A stretch of 64,000 nt of DNA from CAMLJR01 sp964631955 (GTDB taxonomy: Bacteria; Pseudomonadota; Gammaproteobacteria; Pseudomonadales; CAMLJR01). The notes under the pieces are model-generated. The model made no database searches, had not been told where the DNA came from, and saw only the letters and a list, made by a program, of their open reading frames with translations. The DNA lies in assembly GCA_964631955.1 (NCBI GenBank), contig CAZWBA010000006.1, forward strand, positions 1 to 64,000, written 5' to 3'. Made by a program: the position numbers and the translations under genes. Positions within the stretch are counted from its first letter, which is position 1; the number at the start of each line of letters is the position of its first letter. This document shows, piece after piece, positions 61,490 through 64,000 of the stretch.

Positions 61490-62515
61490 ATGGCGATGAA
61501 AAATGCTGCAATAAAAATTGATGCGAGCGAATTTGCCGGCAGACCCTCACTAAATCACGATGCGCTGCTGAAGCTGCTGAATTTTCTCGAATCGAATTCG
61601 TACCGCTTCATCACCGTCACGCCGCTAACGCACGCACGCATCAACACACGAGCCAACACGCGTGCCGCCACGCCGATCGACATGCGCGCGATATTCGGCT
61701 GGAACAGATCGTTTACGGAAGCGGATGCTGGCCGCGAGCTGTTCGAGCTCATGCGGGCAGCCGACATTCTGGAGCCGGGCGGCAGCGGCTGGCGCAGCCG
61801 CATTCGCATATCGAGTCTCGATTCAGTGCTGTTCGTTCATTCCGCATTTCCGACCACGCAAGCCGATGCGATTTTCTTCGGACCCGATACCTATCGATTC
61901 ATCGCCGCGCTCAAATATCATCTTTCGCGACGCAGCCAGTCGATCAAACGCATTCTCGACATCGGTTGCGGCGCCGGCCCCGGCGCCATCATCGCAGCCA
62001 GATTATTTCCCGACGCAGAAGTGATCGGCGCAGACATCAATGAAGCCGCTCTCGATACGGCGAGATTCAATGCTGTCGCCGCACAGACAAGTAATGTCAG
62101 CTTCGTGCAAAGCAATTTATTCGATAACCTGTCGGGAGATTTCGATCTCATCATCGCCAATCCGCCCTACCTCGTCGATGCCTCCCAGCGCGCATACCGG
62201 CATGGGGGCGGCGCATTGGGAGCGGGCTTATCCGAAGCGATCGTTCAAGGATCCATTCAACGTCTTTCTGCGAACGGTTCCCTGATGCTGTATACCGGAG
62301 TGGCCATCTGTAACGGAATCGATCCGTTCCGGCAAAGCGCCGGTGCAATTATCGGAAACGATTTCAAATGGATTTACGAGGAAATCGATCCCGATATTTT
62401 CTCGGAAGAATTACTGCAGCAATCCTATGTCGACTGCGATCGCATTGCCGCTGTGCGACTGGAAATTTTTCCGCGCAATCATTTTCTGGAAACGTATGGA
62501 TTGTCGCGAATATAA
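61490..62515 (+). CDS. Class I SAM-dependent methyltransferase with NPPY motif
   Basis: A 341-residue protein. The N-terminal ~140 residues form a separate domain. The C-terminal Rossmann fold has motif I ILDIGCGAGPGAIIAA, motif II-like GADINEAALDTARFN and NPPYLVD, as in HemK/PrmC and N6-adenine methyltransferases that methylate planar amide or amine nitrogen. An ATG at 61490 or 61496 follows GGGAAAGAG. It is downstream of the diiron gene on the same strand; its 3' end overlaps the convergent mpg gene by 37 bp. It may modify the diiron enzyme's product or a protein. Confidence 0.85.
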   Translation: MAMKNAAIKIDASEFAGRPSLNHDALLKLLNFLESNSYRFITVTPLTHARINTRANTRAATPIDMRAIFGWNRSFTEADAGRELFELMRAADILEPGGSGWRSRIRISSLDSVLFVHSAFPTTQADAIFFGPDTYRFIAALKYHLSRRSQSIKRILDIGCGAGPGAIIAARLFPDAEVIGADINEAALDTARFNAVAAQTSNVSFVQSNLFDNLSGDFDLIIANPPYLVDASQRAYRHGGGALGAGLSEAIVQGSIQRLSANGSLMLYTGVAICNGIDPFRQSAGAIIGNDFKWIYEEIDPDIFSEELLQQSYVDCDRIAAVRLEIFPRNHFLETYGLSRI

Positions 62516-63021
62516 AATCGCAGCAGCCGCCGCGCCCAATGTCCCGCATAATCGACACCGATGCGCGGCCGTTTAACGATATGTATCGATGTTTGCAGGC
62601 CACGAGCGCAGTAAAGCGGTGGCTGCCCCAGATCGTGACCGTAGAATTTTTTGTCGATATCCAGTGCGCGACAGAGCAGACCGGGGCCGGAGGTTCTGGC
62701 TTCGATATTTTTCACAGGCTCAAGCGCACGGATCAGCACACCCGCTCCATTTCCCACCACCACATTCATGCAGTGGTACATGCCGTAAATGAGATAAATA
62801 TAGGCATGGCCTGGCGGGCCAAACATTGCCGCCGTGCGCGCGGTCAATCCCTTGCTGGAGTGCGCTGCCGCATCGTGCGGACCGAGATAGGCCTCCACCT
62901 CGACGATACGGCCGATGCGATCCATCCCGTCGATAGACCGCACGAGATATTGTCCCAATAAATTTTTGGCGACGTCGGTGACATCTCTTTCGTAAAAGCT
63001 TTTAGGTAATACGTCACGCAC
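62479..63021 (-). CDS. mpg: DNA-3-methyladenine glycosylase (AAG/MPG family)
   Basis: A 180-residue glycosylase that removes alkylated purines. It has LPKSFYERDVTDVAKNLLG, EVEAYLGPHDAAAHS with the catalytic Glu, and FGPPGHAYIYLIYGM, all typical for AAG/MPG. Length is at the lower end of the family. It is convergent with the methyltransferase with a 37-bp overlap at 3' ends. It adds to the DNA repair genes (ligD, ku, udgX) in the window. Confidence 0.95.
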   Translation of the reverse strand: MRDVLPKSFYERDVTDVAKNLLGQYLVRSIDGMDRIGRIVEVEAYLGPHDAAAHSSKGLTARTAAMFGPPGHAYIYLIYGMYHCMNVVVGNGAGVLIRALEPVKNIEARTSGPGLLCRALDIDKKFYGHDLGQPPLYCARGLQTSIHIVKRPRIGVDYAGHWARRLLRFYIRDNPYVSRK

Positions 63022-63098
63022 GCCCTGCTCTCATCGGCAACCATTTCGATACGGCCATCGTATGCCATTGCAAACATTTCCGGAATTTTTCCGCGAAA

Positions 63099-63848
63099 AT
63101 GATTCTCTATTTTATGAAAATCATCTCTGATGAATTAATTACCCGATTTTCGTTAATTATCACACCGATGCCTGATGCGGTAATACGTATGGTTATCGGA
63201 ATGGCAAGTGAAGCGAGCTGGAGCGCTATGAATATCAGCAAGTGGAAAGTCGGTTATATCGAGGATGGCATCGTGAAGTATCAAAATATCTGGTGGAAAG
63301 GCCAACCCGGCGAACGTGATGCAGCCGTTCTTATCAAGGCGCGCGTGCTCGAAGAACAACGTGCGTCAGCGTCTCCTCTGGAGTCGAACAAAACCGTGGC
63401 ACTTTCGCGATATCACGGCATCGAGATTGTCGACATTGAACCCGCGGATGAATTGCTCAGCAGTGAAACCTCGCGCATTCTCGTTGTCGACGACAATAAG
63501 GATGCGCGGGAAACACTCGTCGCCGTGCTGCAGATATGGAACCACTCGGTCGAAGAAGCTGAAGATGGCCTGAGCTGTCTGGCGATCGCCTCCACCTCAG
63601 CACCCGATGTCATTCTGCTCGATATCGGCATGCCGAACATGAACGGATACGAAGTTGCGAAGCAGTTACGCAAACTTCCGCAGCTAAACCGGACGCGTAT
63701 TATTGCAGTAACGGCGTACGGCTCGCATATGGACAAACAGAGAGCAGAGGAAGCCGGTTTTGATGCGCATTTCACGAAGCCGGTTGCGCTGGAAATACTG
63801 CGCTATCAACTGTTTCCAAAATCTGCCGTTGCTGATACACGCCACTGA
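63099..63848 (+). CDS. Response-regulator receiver protein with unusual N-terminal domain
   Basis: A protein of up to 249 residues. The C-terminal receiver domain (about 128-245) has RILVVDDNKDARETL, phospho-Asp in VILLDIGMPNMNGYEV, and Lys in HFTKPV. The N-terminal ~120 residues lack known motifs and there is no output domain. The start is uncertain, with ATGs at 63099, 63114 and 63168. It resembles CheY-like single-domain regulators with a leader; the partner kinase is not in the direct neighbourhood. Confidence 0.8.
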   Translation: MILYFMKIISDELITRFSLIITPMPDAVIRMVIGMASEASWSAMNISKWKVGYIEDGIVKYQNIWWKGQPGERDAAVLIKARVLEEQRASASPLESNKTVALSRYHGIEIVDIEPADELLSSETSRILVVDDNKDARETLVAVLQIWNHSVEEAEDGLSCLAIASTSAPDVILLDIGMPNMNGYEVAKQLRKLPQLNRTRIIAVTAYGSHMDKQRAEEAGFDAHFTKPVALEILRYQLFPKSAVADTRH

Positions 63849-63865
63849 CATAATTCAAATAATCA

Positions 63866-63900
63866 AGTCATTCCCGCGCAGGCGGGAATCCAAAAGGTCT
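63866..63900. repeat. Dispersed REP-like palindromic element, copy 3
   Basis: AGTCATTCCCGCGCAGGCGG followed by GAATCCAAAAGGTC matches the core of the elements at 25285 and 33208. A downstream inverted arm is not seen here, so this is a half-element. Confidence 0.85.
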
Positions 63901-64000
63901 CAGCAAACCTCAAGATTAGTAGGCAGACCAACAGCGCTGAGCAGCAGATAGGTAGTCTCGTCGACGATCTGTTCGTCCAGGAAACCCGAGGTGATGAGTA
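63900..64000 (-). CDS. Possible C-terminal end of a gene continuing beyond the window
   Basis: On the minus strand an open frame runs from the window edge to a TGA at 63900-63902. The last residues read LDEQIVDETTYLLLSAVG and end LPTNLEVC. Only about 32 codons are visible and I do not recognise them. Confidence 0.3.
   Translation of the reverse strand, partial: LITSGFLDEQIVDETTYLLLSAVGLPTNLEVC

Overview
The window looks like chromosomal DNA of an environmental proteobacterium, most likely a gammaproteobacterium with a pseudomonad-like or related stress-gene repertoire. The evidence is gene content (treXYZ, LigD/Ku, EgtB/EgtD, DUF3182, DUF2789, CsrA, FecI/FecR/TonB) and a moderately high G+C content judged by eye. 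I see no rRNA or tRNA gene, no CRISPR array and no complete insertion sequence. Coding density is high and several operons show start/stop overlaps.

Layout. 1-5.9 kb: two adjacent hybrid histidine kinases; the first is cut by the window edge and carries an array of near-identical HAMP units. 5.9-13 kb (minus): glgX/treX, treZ and treY, which together turn glycogen or maltodextrin into trehalose. 13.1-16.8 kb (minus): a PilZ protein, PncC-like amidohydrolase, and a tightly coupled FMN reductase, alpha/beta hydrolase and DUF3182 group. 17-22.5 kb: a membrane protein, a Q/G-rich BON protein, and divergent ligD and ku (two-component NHEJ). 22.7-25.3 kb: egtB and egtD (ergothioneine-type pathway). 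25.3-33.2 kb: small stress-type genes (DUF883-like, SDR, duplicated DUF6766-like membrane protein, KGG protein, SYLF protein), an orphan sdhB, a UdgX/hemerythrin pair and a di-haem cytochrome. Two decayed genes lie in the 28-34 kb stretch. 33.6-41.2 kb: a Rieske-tailed FAD oxidoreductase, membrane proteins, csrA, fumC, SDR, DUF2789 and an SRPBCC protein. 41.4-45.5 kb: a giant uncharacterised envelope protein. 45.5-47.6 kb: a small mobile-looking block (higBA, tyrosine recombinase, truncated fic). 47.6-58.7 kb (minus): an MFS carrier, a TonB receptor with FecR and FecI-type sigma factor, dps, and an RND efflux pump with adaptor, with a divergent TetR regulator. 59.5-62.5 kb: a small orphan gene, a haem-oxygenase-like diiron protein and a methyltransferase, followed by a convergent 3-methyladenine glycosylase and a response regulator.

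The 6-33 kb part reads as a stress-survival region: a compatible solute (trehalose), a thiol antioxidant (ergothioneine), DNA end joining, uracil excision and several stress-protein families. The most promising uncharacterised system is the diiron-protein/methyltransferase pair at 60-62.5 kb. The most informative structural features are the gene remnants (DUF72, Zn-alcohol dehydrogenase, fic) and the TonB receptor that has a second signal peptide embedded behind its STN domain.
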